IMG/VR virus record: IMGVR_UViG_3300037087_000149
Coordinates: 1 to 22,937 of that record
Origin: a virus
DNA: 22,937 nt
Reading direction: 5' to 3' (one strand)
This document shows, piece after piece, positions 14,720 through 22,213 of this stretch (position 1 is the stretch's first letter; the number at the start of each line of letters is the position of its first letter). Position numbers and translations under genes: made by a program. The notes beneath the pieces are model-generated. The model did no database searches. It was not told the DNA's origin and was given only the letters and a program-made list of their open reading frames with translations.

Positions 14720-15550
14720 TCAGCTTCCGGTGACGGCCCCCATGAACACGTCGAGGCCGGTCTGCGCCTTGACGAAGTCGACCACGGATTCGAACGCCGC
14801 CTTGAGGTAGTCGTCGGGCCGGAGCAGGTCGAACCAGATCGCCAGCTTGCCGTCCTGCATGCGGTACCGGAGCCGCGCGTCCACCCGGTAGGGCTCGACG
14901 CCCTCGACGGGCGCCAGGCCGAGCACGAACTTCTCAGGGATCGTCAGCGTGCCCTTCTGCGAGGTGCCGGCGCCTTCCTCGACGTAGCTGAACTGGTGCT
15001 GACCGTCGTTCAGCCGGATCGCCGACGAGAAGAAGACCGCCCGCTTGACCTCGAAGTTCTTGGCCATCTCGAGCAGCGTGGCGCCATCCGGGGAGGCGAT
15101 GTCCACCAGGTTGTCTTCGATGAACGAGGCGAAGGTCACCTGGTCCATGCGCTTGCCGTTGGTCTTCGTCCAGCGCTCCCAGGCGTCGGAGGCCCGGAGG
15201 CCGAGCGTGGCGGCGTGACTACACCATCGGGGCGTGTCCCTATCGACGTGGTAATCGAGAAAGCCGACGATCTTCAGGGCGGCGCGGTCGGCAAAGAGCC
15301 GCGTCCCGTCGTCCTTGAAGGCGAGCAGGTACTTGGCGAAGCTCGCCGCCTCGTAGCACGTCAGGGCGGCCCGGATGCGGCTCGGCGCGGCGCCGTAGTT
15401 CTCCAGCGACTTGAGGCTGGCCCTCTCGGGGATGAGGGCATACTGGTGCGGCCCCGCGACGGTGCGCGGCTCGGCGACGAACTGGCCGGCCTGGAACGGG
15501 TCACCCGGCACGACGACGGACCCGGCGACGCTCGGAAGATGTTCAGCCAT
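14720..15550 (-). CDS. DUF2303 (YfdQ-like) family protein
   Basis: A 276-residue protein matching the YfdQ/DUF2303 pattern: ASLKSLENYGAAPSRIRAALTCYEAASFAKYLLAFKDDGTRLFAD, then VGFLDYH and FSYVEEGAGTSQKGTLTIPEKFVLGLAPVEGVEPYRVDARLRYRMQDGKLAIWFDLLRPD. Such genes are common in phage early regions, and their function is unknown. ATG 15550 lies eight bases inside the end of the 115-residue gene, with AAAGGACC upstream. The pairing with that small gene recurs in other phages, which suggests a joint role. Confidence 0.9.
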   Translation of the reverse strand: MAEHLPSVAGSVVVPGDPFQAGQFVAEPRTVAGPHQYALIPERASLKSLENYGAAPSRIRAALTCYEAASFAKYLLAFKDDGTRLFADRAALKIVGFLDYHVDRDTPRWCSHAATLGLRASDAWERWTKTNGKRMDQVTFASFIEDNLVDIASPDGATLLEMAKNFEVKRAVFFSSAIRLNDGQHQFSYVEEGAGTSQKGTLTIPEKFVLGLAPVEGVEPYRVDARLRYRMQDGKLAIWFDLLRPDDYLKAAFESVVDFVKAQTGLDVFMGAVTGS

Positions 15551-15890
15551 TGGAGACTTGGTCCTTTCCCCGACTCGGGTGGTCGAGGACGCGCAGGCCC
15601 TCGAGTTCCGGCTGCCGCGGGTCGTTCCGCTGCAGCTCGTTGTTGGTGGTGGCGTAGAAGACGGTGGTCGCGCGCTCGAGCACGGGAGCCGTCACCTTGA
15701 TCGCGTCGAGGATCATCAGGGTGTTCGTGTCGCCCTTGCTCGCCGGCTTCACCGTCAGCACGTACGACAATTTCCCCGGGCGGCCCGTCTCTCGCACGGA
15801 CGCCACGAGTGCGGTGACCTCGTCGCTCAGCTCGTCGAGACTGACGCCGCGCCGGATCTCGCGCAGCGTGTCGATGAATCGTTCGGCCAT
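15543..15890 (-). CDS. Small conserved phage protein paired with DUF2303
   Basis: A 115-residue protein: MAERFIDTLREIRRGVSLDELSDEVTALVASVRETGRPGKLSYVLTVKPASKGDTNTLMILDAIKVTAPV, then TTVFYATTNNELQRNDPRQPELEGLRVLD. This strand-rich, compact pattern is one I recognise from genes next to DUF2303 in other phages; role unknown. ATG 15890 follows AAAGGAC. Its stop overlaps the DUF2303 start by eight bases. Confidence 0.85.
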   Translation of the reverse strand: MAERFIDTLREIRRGVSLDELSDEVTALVASVRETGRPGKLSYVLTVKPASKGDTNTLMILDAIKVTAPVLERATTVFYATTNNELQRNDPRQPELEGLRVLDHPSRGKDQVSNG

Positions 15891-15923
15891 CTGCTCTGTC
15901 CTTTCGTTGGTGGTGTATGGTCG

Positions 15924-16634
15924 TTACCGGAAGCGGCTATAGAACTTCGTGAAGTAGAGCGTGAACTTCTGCTGCAGGTTCTGACTCGCGATCGAGACGA
16001 AGTCCAGATTCGCGGGCAGCCGCTTGATCTGACTCGGGGCCATCAGCTTGTACAGAAGCTTGACCATCCTCGAGCGTTGCCGCCGGCCGGTGCCCACCGT
16101 CTTCGTCCGGTTGCCGCGGCGTGAGGTCTTGGACAGCTGCGCGATGCGCTGAAACACGCCGATATTCGGAATTAGAAACGTCCCGTTCTCGCCCTTCCAC
16201 TGCTCTTTCCCCGTGGCGGTCACGTGCTTCTTGAACTTCATCTTCTGAAACGTGAATTCGCCCGGGATGGTGGACATCTCAGAGGGCCGCGCTTCGCTGC
16301 CCGTGATCGGCACCGCGACGTTCTTGCCCTTGAAGGGCTCGCGCGCGCCGCCTTTTTCGAAGATGCCCAGCAGCACGCGCGTTTTGCTGTCGATCCCGAT
16401 CTCCACGAACGGGATGCCCTGGCGCGCGCTGCTGAATTGGAAGATCTTGATCAGCCGGTACATGAAGCCCGCTTTGCGCAGGTGGTACGTCTGGTCGAGG
16501 TGCACGCGCTCGGCGGTCTGCACGTCCTTGGCGACCGCATTCAGGGCCTGAGACGTCGAGTACGCCAGGTTCTTCGCCTCGCGCAGCGTGCGAGCCGTCA
16601 GGGCGCTCGGGTCGATCTGGACATCGAAGCGCAT
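15924..16634 (-). CDS. Putative minor tail / tail-completion protein, gpZ-like
   Basis: A 236-residue basic protein. The segment SQALNAVAKDVQTAERVHLDQTYHLRKAGFMYRLIKI, then GIDSKTRVLLGIFEKGGAREPFKGKNVAVPI, has the layout of lambda gpZ and other tail-completion proteins (helix, then a strand set with a GG turn before an IAVP-type end). This is a family-level resemblance, not a firm match. It lies among early genes, far from any tail cluster, which is unexpected. The C terminus is Lys/Arg rich, so a DNA-binding role is also possible. ATG 16634 follows GGGGAGG. Confidence 0.78.
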   Translation of the reverse strand: MRFDVQIDPSALTARTLREAKNLAYSTSQALNAVAKDVQTAERVHLDQTYHLRKAGFMYRLIKIFQFSSARQGIPFVEIGIDSKTRVLLGIFEKGGAREPFKGKNVAVPITGSEARPSEMSTIPGEFTFQKMKFKKHVTATGKEQWKGENGTFLIPNIGVFQRIAQLSKTSRRGNRTKTVGTGRRQRSRMVKLLYKLMAPSQIKRLPANLDFVSIASQNLQQKFTLYFTKFYSRFR

Positions 16635-16638
16635 CGGG

Positions 16639-17121
16639 TTACCTCCCCACCAGGCGAGGCCCGCGTGAGCCGTTCACGGGCCCGGGATGCTGGTGCGTCC
16701 GCGCCCATTTCTCGGCGTTGTGCACGCGGTGGCCGTCCGCCCGGGTGCGCATGACCGCCGTCGCGACGTTCATCCCGAAGAGGAACTTGAATTCCTTCGG
16801 GGTGATCTGCTGGACGTAGCCACACTGTGGGCACATCTTCCCGGGCTCCCCGTTCGGCAGCAGCGTGCCCCGGATGGGATGCCCCAGGCGGGCGCAACGC
16901 GCCACGAGGCGCAGCCGGCGGCGGGCATTGAATCGCTGCCAGACCCGGTAGCCGCCGAGCCGCCGGTCCGGCCATCCCCAGACCAGCCGCCGCTGGGACC
17001 AGAGCCCACCGGCGACGAACCGCGGCCGCGTGAGGCAGCCCCAAAGGAAGCCAAAGGCGATCCCGATCGCCGTCCACCACCTCGCCATTCCCCGCCGCCC
17101 CGTTCCGCTCACTGCGTGCAT
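16639..17121 (-). CDS. Membrane-anchored zinc-ribbon protein
   Basis: A 160-residue protein. Residues 13-30 (ARWWTAIGIAFGFLWGCL) form one likely transmembrane helix with positive residues following it, so the bulk should be cytoplasmic. The soluble part is very basic and carries Cys76, His81, Cys97 and Cys100 (C-x4-H ... CPQCGY), a ribbon like that of the 172-residue protein at 8773-9291. ATG 17121 has GGGAGGA at good spacing; the frame runs to 17178 without a better site. Function unknown; it may be a membrane-linked effector or modulator. Confidence 0.75.
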   Translation of the reverse strand: MHAVSGTGRRGMARWWTAIGIAFGFLWGCLTRPRFVAGGLWSQRRLVWGWPDRRLGGYRVWQRFNARRRLRLVARCARLGHPIRGTLLPNGEPGKMCPQCGYVQQITPKEFKFLFGMNVATAVMRTRADGHRVHNAEKWARTHQHPGPVNGSRGPRLVGR

Positions 17122-17159
17122 GTCCAGTTCCTCCCGATTGCGATTCGCCACCCGGCCGT

Positions 17160-17912
17160 TCACACGCCAGCTCCCCACCGCGACTCCGGGTCACCCACCG
17201 GCGGGGGGACTCCGGTGAGGCTGCCGCTGTCGAAGGCGCGCGTCGCCCTGGTCAGGTCCCGGTGCCGCTGGATGTAGGCCTGTTCGGCCTGTGCGTAGTC
17301 GCCGGGCAGTAGCGTGGGGAGGCTGTCCGCCAGCGCGGTGAACGGGGCACAGGCGCAGCGGTCGCGCGCGCCGGCGTTCATCAGGTCGCGTTGCTCCACC
17401 CAGAGCATCACGCGATCGGCGACGGTCACCAGGTAGGGCTCCCGGAGGAGCAGGCCGAAGTGCCGACAGACGCAGGCCATCATCCGTCGCTCGGCCTCGA
17501 GGTAGGCCGTCCCCAGCCCCTCGGCGTGCTTGATCGGATGCGGGAGATCCACCAGGAGGTATTCGGAATCGTCGTGATGGAGGCCCCAGAGCGCGAGCGC
17601 CATGATGCCCAGGTCCCCGTGCTCCGCCATCAGGCTGCGACAGGTGCAGGCGCCGACCTGGCCGAGGGGAAGGCAGTCCGGCGCGTGCGGCACCGGGCCA
17701 TGCAGGCCTCGCGCCAGCTGCTCCACCAGGTGCGAGACGCGCCCCGCGTGCTCGGCGACGCTGTAGGGCACGGTCGTGTGCCCGTTGAACCGGTTGATCC
17801 GCGCCAGCGCGTGCGCCACGTCGACCAAGTCGATGTCTTCGGGCCGCGGGTCGAGCGGCCAGACGTACCGCCCCGAGTAGGTGCGGAAGGATTCGTTGCG
17901 AGTGCCCCTCAT
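17160..17912 (-). CDS. HD-domain phosphohydrolase with a Cys-containing insertion
   Basis: A 250-residue HD-superfamily enzyme. His55 in SVAEHAGRV, His112/His113 with Asp114 in GLHHDDSEYLLVDLPHPIK, and a later Asp in VADRVMLWVE provide the H...HD...D metal set. YfbR-like members act on nucleotides, so dNTP or nucleotide turnover for phage replication is plausible. Residues about 70-95 are an insertion with Cys80, Cys89 and Cys91 that I do not recognise from the family. A further Cys pair (CAC near 185) is also present. ATG 17912 follows CAGGAG and sits 20 bases past the helicase-loader stop. Confidence 0.9.
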   Translation of the reverse strand: MRGTRNESFRTYSGRYVWPLDPRPEDIDLVDVAHALARINRFNGHTTVPYSVAEHAGRVSHLVEQLARGLHGPVPHAPDCLPLGQVGACTCRSLMAEHGDLGIMALALWGLHHDDSEYLLVDLPHPIKHAEGLGTAYLEAERRMMACVCRHFGLLLREPYLVTVADRVMLWVEQRDLMNAGARDRCACAPFTALADSLPTLLPGDYAQAEQAYIQRHRDLTRATRAFDSGSLTGVPPPVGDPESRWGAGV

Positions 17913-17931
17913 GCCGTGCTCCTGTCGTCGG

Positions 17932-18699
17932 TCAGATCGCGGGCCGTTCGGATGGCCAGTCGAAGGCGATGAACTTCCCGCCGGATTCGCGGAGGCGGTC
18001 GACGGCCCGCTCGCCGAGATACCGCTGCAGGTCGTCCCGGTCGACGTTGCCGATGATGACCGTGGGCTTCAGGTCCAGGTACCGCGTGTCGAGGACCTTG
18101 AAGAGTTCGACCACTTCGCCCTCGGTGCCGTACTGCACGCCCACCTCGTCCAGCACGAGCAGGTCGACGCTCGTGTAGTCGGCCAGCGCGTCCGCTTCCC
18201 GGCGATCGGCGTCTTTCCGCCAGGTCGCGCGGATCGCTTCGATGAGTTCGAAGGCGCGCACGTAGCGGCCGGAACGGCCGTCCGCGATCACGCGCTTCAG
18301 GATGGCGAGCGCCAGGTGGGTCTTCCCGGTGCCTGGCTGGCCGGCGAAGAGCAGACACCGCCCCTCGGCCCCGTGCACGGCGAAGCGCTCCGCGTAGTCC
18401 GTCGCCGTGAGGAGCGCGATCCGCTGCTCGCGCGTCGTCGCCCGGTAGTCTTCAAACCGCTTGCCCATGAACCGGAGCGGCACGCCGGCACGTTCCAGCC
18501 GGCGCAGGGCTCGAGCGCGCACGTCGGCCGCCTTGCGCTCGGTTTCCCGTTCGGCCAGGCAGCTCGGGCACCCGCTCCAGTCGACCGTGTCGAAGAGCCA
18601 CAGGCTCCGCGACGTGTAGGCGCCGTGCCGGGCGCAAGAGGCCTCGCGGCTCTCGCTGCCCGCCATCAGGTGCCGTGCCATCTCGCCGAGTGAGGTCAT
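17932..18699 (-). CDS. DnaC-type helicase loader ATPase
   Basis: A 255-residue AAA+ protein. Walker A is GQPGTGKT at 120-127, Walker B LLVLDE at 180-185, a sensor at IIGNVD 215-220 and a likely arginine finger near Arg235 (RAVDRLRESGG). The N terminus carries Cys22 and the Cys44-x2-Cys47 knuckle, as in IstB/DnaC-like phage loaders that contact helicase or initiator. It should load the host DnaB on the origin melted by the initiator, whose gene is immediately upstream and coupled by ATGA. No phage helicase gene is visible, which fits use of the host helicase. Confidence 0.93.
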   Translation of the reverse strand: MTSLGEMARHLMAGSESREASCARHGAYTSRSLWLFDTVDWSGCPSCLAERETERKAADVRARALRRLERAGVPLRFMGKRFEDYRATTREQRIALLTATDYAERFAVHGAEGRCLLFAGQPGTGKTHLALAILKRVIADGRSGRYVRAFELIEAIRATWRKDADRREADALADYTSVDLLVLDEVGVQYGTEGEVVELFKVLDTRYLDLKPTVIIGNVDRDDLQRYLGERAVDRLRESGGKFIAFDWPSERPAI

Positions 18700-19571
18700 A
18701 TCCGGTAGGTCCCATCCGCCAGTTGTTCCGCGCCGCTCGTGACGTCCTTGACGTGCCGCGCCGGCGGCCCGGGCGAGGCGCGGCCCAGGCTCGGCCGCGG
18801 GGTGTCCTGGGCCCGCTTCAGCCAGTTCACGGCGAACCGCAGGATGCCGTCTTTGGTTTTACGGTTCTTCGGGGAGGCCTCGAGCCAGCCGGCCATGGCG
18901 AGCACTTCTCGGGGGACGTCGACGCCGGGGTATTGCAGCGTCCAGCGCTCGATCTGGGCCGTGGTGATGACGAAGACCGACCCGCCAGCAACCGGCAAGG
19001 CTGTGAACCCGACCGGCTGGGCCGGTTCAGGCGCGAACAGCAGGTCGCGCGCGGGCGGTACTTCTACTACTACTTGTGAAGTACTCTCTGAAGTACTCTC
19101 TTTACTAGATGCTCGATTTTCACCATCGGTTGTCGGCTTTTCACCATCGGTTGTCGGCTTTTCACCATCGGTGAGCGGGTTTTCACCATGGGTGCTGCCA
19201 CCATCGGTTGTCGGGTTTTCACCATGGGTCACCGGCGCGTCGGCGTAGGCGGCGATCGCCTCTGAGAGCGCGTCCAGGTCCACCCGGTACCAGAGCTGGC
19301 GGCTCAGCCCGCGCCGCTCTTCCTGCCAGAATCGACAGGTCCGCAACTTGGCCCGGGCGGTCCGCTGTTCCTCCCGGGTCAGGCAGGTTTCGGCCGTCCA
19401 ATCGATGTGGGTCTTGAAGAACCAACCGTCGCCGGACGGCAGGCGCTCGGCCCAATAGACCGCCTGGCTGAGCATGAGGCCGGCGTTTGCCCCGCCCACC
19501 AGGTGGCCGAGCGTCGGGTGGAACGCCACGGGGCGCACCAGGAGAGCCTTGACCGTGTCTCTCAATCGCAT
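18696..19571 (-). CDS. Replication initiation protein, winged-helix N-terminal domain
   Basis: A 291-residue protein. Residues 1-110 (RLRDTVKALLVRPVAFHPTLGHLVG ... FKTHIDWTAETCLTREEQRTARAKLRTCRFW) are a winged-helix DNA-binding domain of phage initiators. A repetitive linker follows, built from THGENP and TDGEKPT units, then Ser/Thr-rich sequence. The C-terminal third (ITTAQIERWTLQYPGVDVPREVLAMAGWL ... LRFAVNWLKRAQ) resembles the loader-binding part of such proteins. ATG 19571 is inside the end of the DUF1064 gene, with GGAAAG upstream; the frame to 19751 is shadow. The linker DNA is the iteron array described separately, so the gene would encode its own target, as lambda O does. Confidence 0.9.
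   Translation of the reverse strand: MRLRDTVKALLVRPVAFHPTLGHLVGGANAGLMLSQAVYWAERLPSGDGWFFKTHIDWTAETCLTREEQRTARAKLRTCRFWQEERRGLSRQLWYRVDLDALSEAIAAYADAPVTHGENPTTDGGSTHGENPLTDGEKPTTDGEKPTTDGENRASSKESTSESTSQVVVEVPPARDLLFAPEPAQPVGFTALPVAGGSVFVITTAQIERWTLQYPGVDVPREVLAMAGWLEASPKNRKTKDGILRFAVNWLKRAQDTPRPSLGRASPGPPARHVKDVTSGAEQLADGTYRI
19061..19119. other. AT-rich tract beside the iterons, probable DNA-unwinding element
   Basis: This is the one clearly AT-rich stretch of the window, about 37 percent GC by my count against roughly two-thirds around it. It contains the direct repeat GAAGTACTCTCT twice in tandem (19078-19089, 19090-19101) and a CTACTACTACT run. It lies immediately next to the iteron array, as the melting region does at lambda ori. 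It also codes for a Ser/Thr linker, and there is no protein-level reason for it to be AT-rich. Confidence 0.6.
19117..19236. repeat. Iteron array in the initiator gene, probable replication origin
   Basis: Six copies of CACCATSGGT occur at 19121, 19142, 19163, 19184, 19199 and 19220, spaced 21, 21, 21, 15 and 21 bases apart. The first two full 21-base units are identical, and most copies carry TTTT just before the core. The core contains ACC...GGT symmetry. It codes for heptapeptide-like TDGEKPT repeats. Tandem initiator sites inside the initiator gene next to an AT-rich tract is the lambda ori plan. Binding by the encoded protein is inferred. Confidence 0.75.
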
Positions 19572-19930
19572 ATGTCTTTCCGTTCCCACCCGCGCTTCGT
19601 CCGCTGGTACCGCACGAACCGAAACTGGGGATAGAGCCGCGCCGCCGCGACGAGCTTCACCGCCGCGTCCTCGGTGATGTAGGGGCCCTTCACCTCGTGC
19701 ACCTCGAGCGAGCGATCGGCGAGCTGCACGAGGAAGTCGGGCGCGTACCACATCTGCCGGCCGTCCGGGGTCTTGCCGATGAAGAGTTTCAGGACCTGGA
19801 ACCCGACCGACAGGATCTCGCCGGCCTTCTGCTGCCAGCAGAGCGTGGTGTAGTGCGCGGCTTCCGTCCGGTTCATCGTGCCGGCCGGGAGGTGGCCCAG
19901 GGCAAGGAAGCTGGCCGGGATGCCGCTCAT
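19562..19930 (-). CDS. DUF1064 nuclease-like protein (PD-(D/E)XK type)
   Basis: A 122-residue protein with the DUF1064 signature: MNRTEAAHYTTL near 19-30, YAPDFLVQLADRSLEVHEVKG at 62-82, then a helix ending YPQFRFVRYQR. Asp65 with Glu79-x-Lys81 fits the PD-(D/E)XK nuclease site. Phages of this group carry it among recombination genes, where a Holliday-junction or branched-DNA endonuclease role is likely. The start overlaps the upstream stop (ATGA); the frame to 20128 is shadow. Confidence 0.88.
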   Translation of the reverse strand: MSGIPASFLALGHLPAGTMNRTEAAHYTTLCWQQKAGEILSVGFQVLKLFIGKTPDGRQMWYAPDFLVQLADRSLEVHEVKGPYITEDAAVKLVAAARLYPQFRFVRYQRTKRGWERKDICD

Positions 19931-20595
19931 AGCCGCCCCTGTGCCCGTGCTGGTGCCGCCGGCGCCTTCGGTGGTGGGCGCCGGGCCTTCCGCGTGGCCA
20001 GCGCGCCCGCCAGGGCGCTGCTGCGCGATTCCTTGGGGAGGGCGCGAGGCGGCGGTATTGGGACGGGCGCGGCCGCCGATGTCGCCCGGTCCGCCTCGCC
20101 GAGGGTACGCTCGACGGCCTCCATGCACTCGGCCACCAGATCCGCCGGTAGGAGGCGCAGCCCGAGTTGCCGCACGACCACCGAGGTCAACTGCGCTTCC
20201 CTCGCCGCCAGATCGTCCTCTGTCGCCGTGACTTGGAGGACCTGTCCCCAGGCCGTCGCCTGGGCGCCGATCACGCGCTCGCGCGGGCCAGCCTTCGCGC
20301 GCTCGACGATCTTCTCAATGGGAACTTCCCGCGAGTACTCGGCGCCGCCCTCGAGGTCCGCGACGACGACGCGGACCGTCCGGGTCTTCGTGGTATCGGT
20401 GACGATGACGGAGTCGATGCGCACGTTCCCCCAGCGCGCCAGCGCGGCCTCCACGAACTTCACCGAGGCGCGCGTGACCGTGTCGCCGCTGCCGTCCTCC
20501 ATCGGCTTCGTGTACCGAGCCAGGCGGGCGAAGGTCGGCCGCCGGCAGTCGGCCAGCAACTTGGCGCGCGCCTGGTCTTCATGGCGCGGGGTCAT
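19927..20595 (-). CDS. Conserved phage protein, putative recombination partner of the exonuclease
   Basis: A 222-residue protein. Its core (RASVKFVEAALARWGNVRIDSVIVTD ... TVRVVVADLEGGAEYSREVPIEKIVERAKA ... ATEDDLAAREAQLTSVVVRQLGLRLLPADLVAECMEAV) belongs to a phage family often found beside exonuclease genes. The FAE/FVEAAxRAWGN pattern recalls single-strand annealing proteins, but no family annotation is certain. The C terminus from about 165 is low-complexity Pro/Ala/Lys/Arg, like an unstructured tail. It is coupled by ATGA to both neighbours, within the exonuclease operon. A single-strand annealing role is inferred from position and that pattern. Confidence 0.85.
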   Translation of the reverse strand: MTPRHEDQARAKLLADCRRPTFARLARYTKPMEDGSGDTVTRASVKFVEAALARWGNVRIDSVIVTDTTKTRTVRVVVADLEGGAEYSREVPIEKIVERAKAGPRERVIGAQATAWGQVLQVTATEDDLAAREAQLTSVVVRQLGLRLLPADLVAECMEAVERTLGEADRATSAAAPVPIPPPRALPKESRSSALAGALATRKARRPPPKAPAAPARAQGRL

Positions 20596-20843
20596 TCACT
20601 CGGCTCCGTTGATGCTGGCGGGACCACGACCAGATCCCCGGGGCGTTCGAGCGAGTTGATCCCGTCGCGACCCGCGATGTAGCGCATGGCCCCGTACCAA
20701 GCCAGCAGACCGACGAGATCGCGGAACCGCAGCAGCACCTGCGTGTCGTCGCTCCGCTCGCCGGCAAATGGCGGAGACTCCCTGGAGAAAATGAATCGCC
20801 GCGCCGCGTCGTACTGCTCGGCGGTCACATCTGTGCCTTTCAT
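20592..20843 (-). CDS. Small hypothetical protein between exonuclease and recombination partner
   Basis: An 83-residue protein, MKGTDVTAEQYDAARRFIFSRESPPFAGERSDDTQVLLRFRDLVGLLAWYGAMRYIAGRDG ..., with a helical middle containing one hydrophobic patch (LVGLLAWYGAMRYIAG) too short and broken for a clear transmembrane helix. No family recognised. Four-base overlaps on both sides (ATGA with the exonuclease stop and ATGA with the next start) make it very likely a real operon member; it may modulate the exonuclease. Confidence 0.78.
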   Translation of the reverse strand: MKGTDVTAEQYDAARRFIFSRESPPFAGERSDDTQVLLRFRDLVGLLAWYGAMRYIAGRDGINSLERPGDLVVVPPASTEPSE

Positions 20844-21877
20844 GCCGTGGCCTTTCGAGTCCACCAGCCCCGGAGGTAGGCCTGGTGCTGTTCGGTCGTG
20901 GTGAAGCGTGCAAGCTGCGCGGGCGTCGGGCGCAGAAAGCGGGCGAGGGCTTCCCAGTCCGTGACGCGCATCGGCGCCGGCCGCACCCAGCCCACGCAGC
21001 CGAAGGCGCCGCGGGCCTTGTCCGCGCTGCGTACGATTGCCGCGAGCTGGTTCCGGGCCGCGAGTTCGTCCGTCTCCGCCTGGTGGCGCCGCTGCTGCGC
21101 CTCCCGGTACTGCTCGGCCAGGTCGTTGATCCGCGCCGTGGCCGTGAGCACGACGCCCGTGCTCTTCGCGTAGGTCTTGGCGAGGTAGGCCTGCCAGCTC
21201 GAAGATCCGTCGATCGCGGGCGGGCGGCGCTTCTGCACGTGCTCGCGCCAGAACCGGACCGCCGTGTCAGTGATTTCCGTTTCGAGGGCGCGGTTGCGCT
21301 GGACCTGGTAGAGGGCCAGGTTGCCGCCGATCCGCGCGCCGGCGCCGATCAGGGCACCCACGTCCCACACCGGCACCTCGGCGACGCCCATGTAGTGCGC
21401 GCACTGGGTCAGGTAGTGCAGGGGAATCTGGTCGGTGCCCTGCTCGCCCCAGTCGTCCACCGCGTGATCGCTGGCCGTCTTCAGCTCGAGCCCCCGCGCG
21501 AGCGTCGGCATCAGGCCGTCCAGCGTGGCGAGCAGGAACGGGTGGAGGGGATGACGCACGAGAACCTGCGCCCTCGGGCCTGTCCCGAAGATCCGCACGC
21601 GCCGCTTCGGGAAGGCGCGCGCGATCGCGGCGCCGCGCAGCAGGTCCCCCTTCGCCAGGCCGTGGAGCTCGGCGTACCGGCGGGCCATCCCGTCCTCGAG
21701 GTAGGTCCCCCACCACATCGCCTCGTTCACCGGCGCCGCCTCGCCTTCCCCGATCTTGTCGAGATATACGTCCAGCGCGGTGCGCCACGGATTCAGCCCG
21801 AGGAGGGCGGCGACGTCCGTGCCGGTGATGCCCTGACGCCGCGCGGCCAGCCAGGCCGTGCGATCGCGCGCGGTCAC
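20840..21877 (-). CDS. YqaJ / lambda-exonuclease-type recombination nuclease
   Basis: A 345-residue protein. WLAARRQGITGTDVAALLGLNPW (9-31) is the conserved opening of YqaJ nucleases. Asp120 in ATLDGL, Glu131-x-Lys133 in GLELKTA, and QIPLHYLTQCAHYM (150-163) supply the PD-(D/E)XK metal site and the following glutamine motif. It should degrade one strand of linear double-stranded DNA and hand single strands to an annealing partner. The C-terminal 120 residues (from about DLAEQYREAQQRRHQAETDEL) are a helical extension. GTG 21877 overlaps the HTH gene stop (GTGA). Confidence 0.93.
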   Translation of the reverse strand: MTARDRTAWLAARRQGITGTDVAALLGLNPWRTALDVYLDKIGEGEAAPVNEAMWWGTYLEDGMARRYAELHGLAKGDLLRGAAIARAFPKRRVRIFGTGPRAQVLVRHPLHPFLLATLDGLMPTLARGLELKTASDHAVDDWGEQGTDQIPLHYLTQCAHYMGVAEVPVWDVGALIGAGARIGGNLALYQVQRNRALETEITDTAVRFWREHVQKRRPPAIDGSSSWQAYLAKTYAKSTGVVLTATARINDLAEQYREAQQRRHQAETDELAARNQLAAIVRSADKARGAFGCVGWVRPAPMRVTDWEALARFLRPTPAQLARFTTTEQHQAYLRGWWTRKATA

Positions 21878-22164
21878 TGGCGCACCTCGACACGGCGCGC
21901 CTTCGCGTCGCCGAGCACGTCGCAGAGCGTGAGCCGGATCGTGCCCCGCAGGGGCTCGAGGGCGGAGAGGGCGACGATGTCGAGGGCGTACTCCGTTCGG
22001 GGCCGCTCGCGTTTGCCCACCGGCGTCACCCAGGCGTGGACCGCGCCTCGGCTCACGCCGAGCGAGCGAGCCAGGCGCGCGATCCCGAACTGCGCCACCC
22101 AGGCCAGGAATTCGGGGGACGGGCCCGAGGGGCGGCGCCGAACTACCGGATACGAGTGCGTCAT
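21874..22164 (-). CDS. Small helix-turn-helix DNA-binding protein
   Basis: A 96-residue protein with a Cro/YdaS-like HTH at about 27-47 (GIARLARSLGVSRGAVHAWV) followed by the RPRTEYALDIVALSALEPL segment typical of these small regulators. It likely controls transcription of the recombination operon or binds its own promoter region. ATG 22164 has AGAGGA about nine bases upstream. It is coupled to the exonuclease gene by GTGA. A regulator placed inside the operon rather than divergent to it is notable, and no divergent repressor is visible. Confidence 0.85.
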   Translation of the reverse strand: MTHSYPVVRRRPSGPSPEFLAWVAQFGIARLARSLGVSRGAVHAWVTPVGKRERPRTEYALDIVALSALEPLRGTIRLTLCDVLGDAKARRVEVRQ

Positions 22165-22213
22165 CTGCGCGGATCCTCTGGGGCTGGCCCCGATCTCAGT
22201 CGTCGTCGACCCA

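Noticed and set aside
19117-19236. CRISPR-like array
   Set aside because: The units are directly tandem with no unique spacers, lie in frame inside a replication gene and vary between copies; iterons explain them better.
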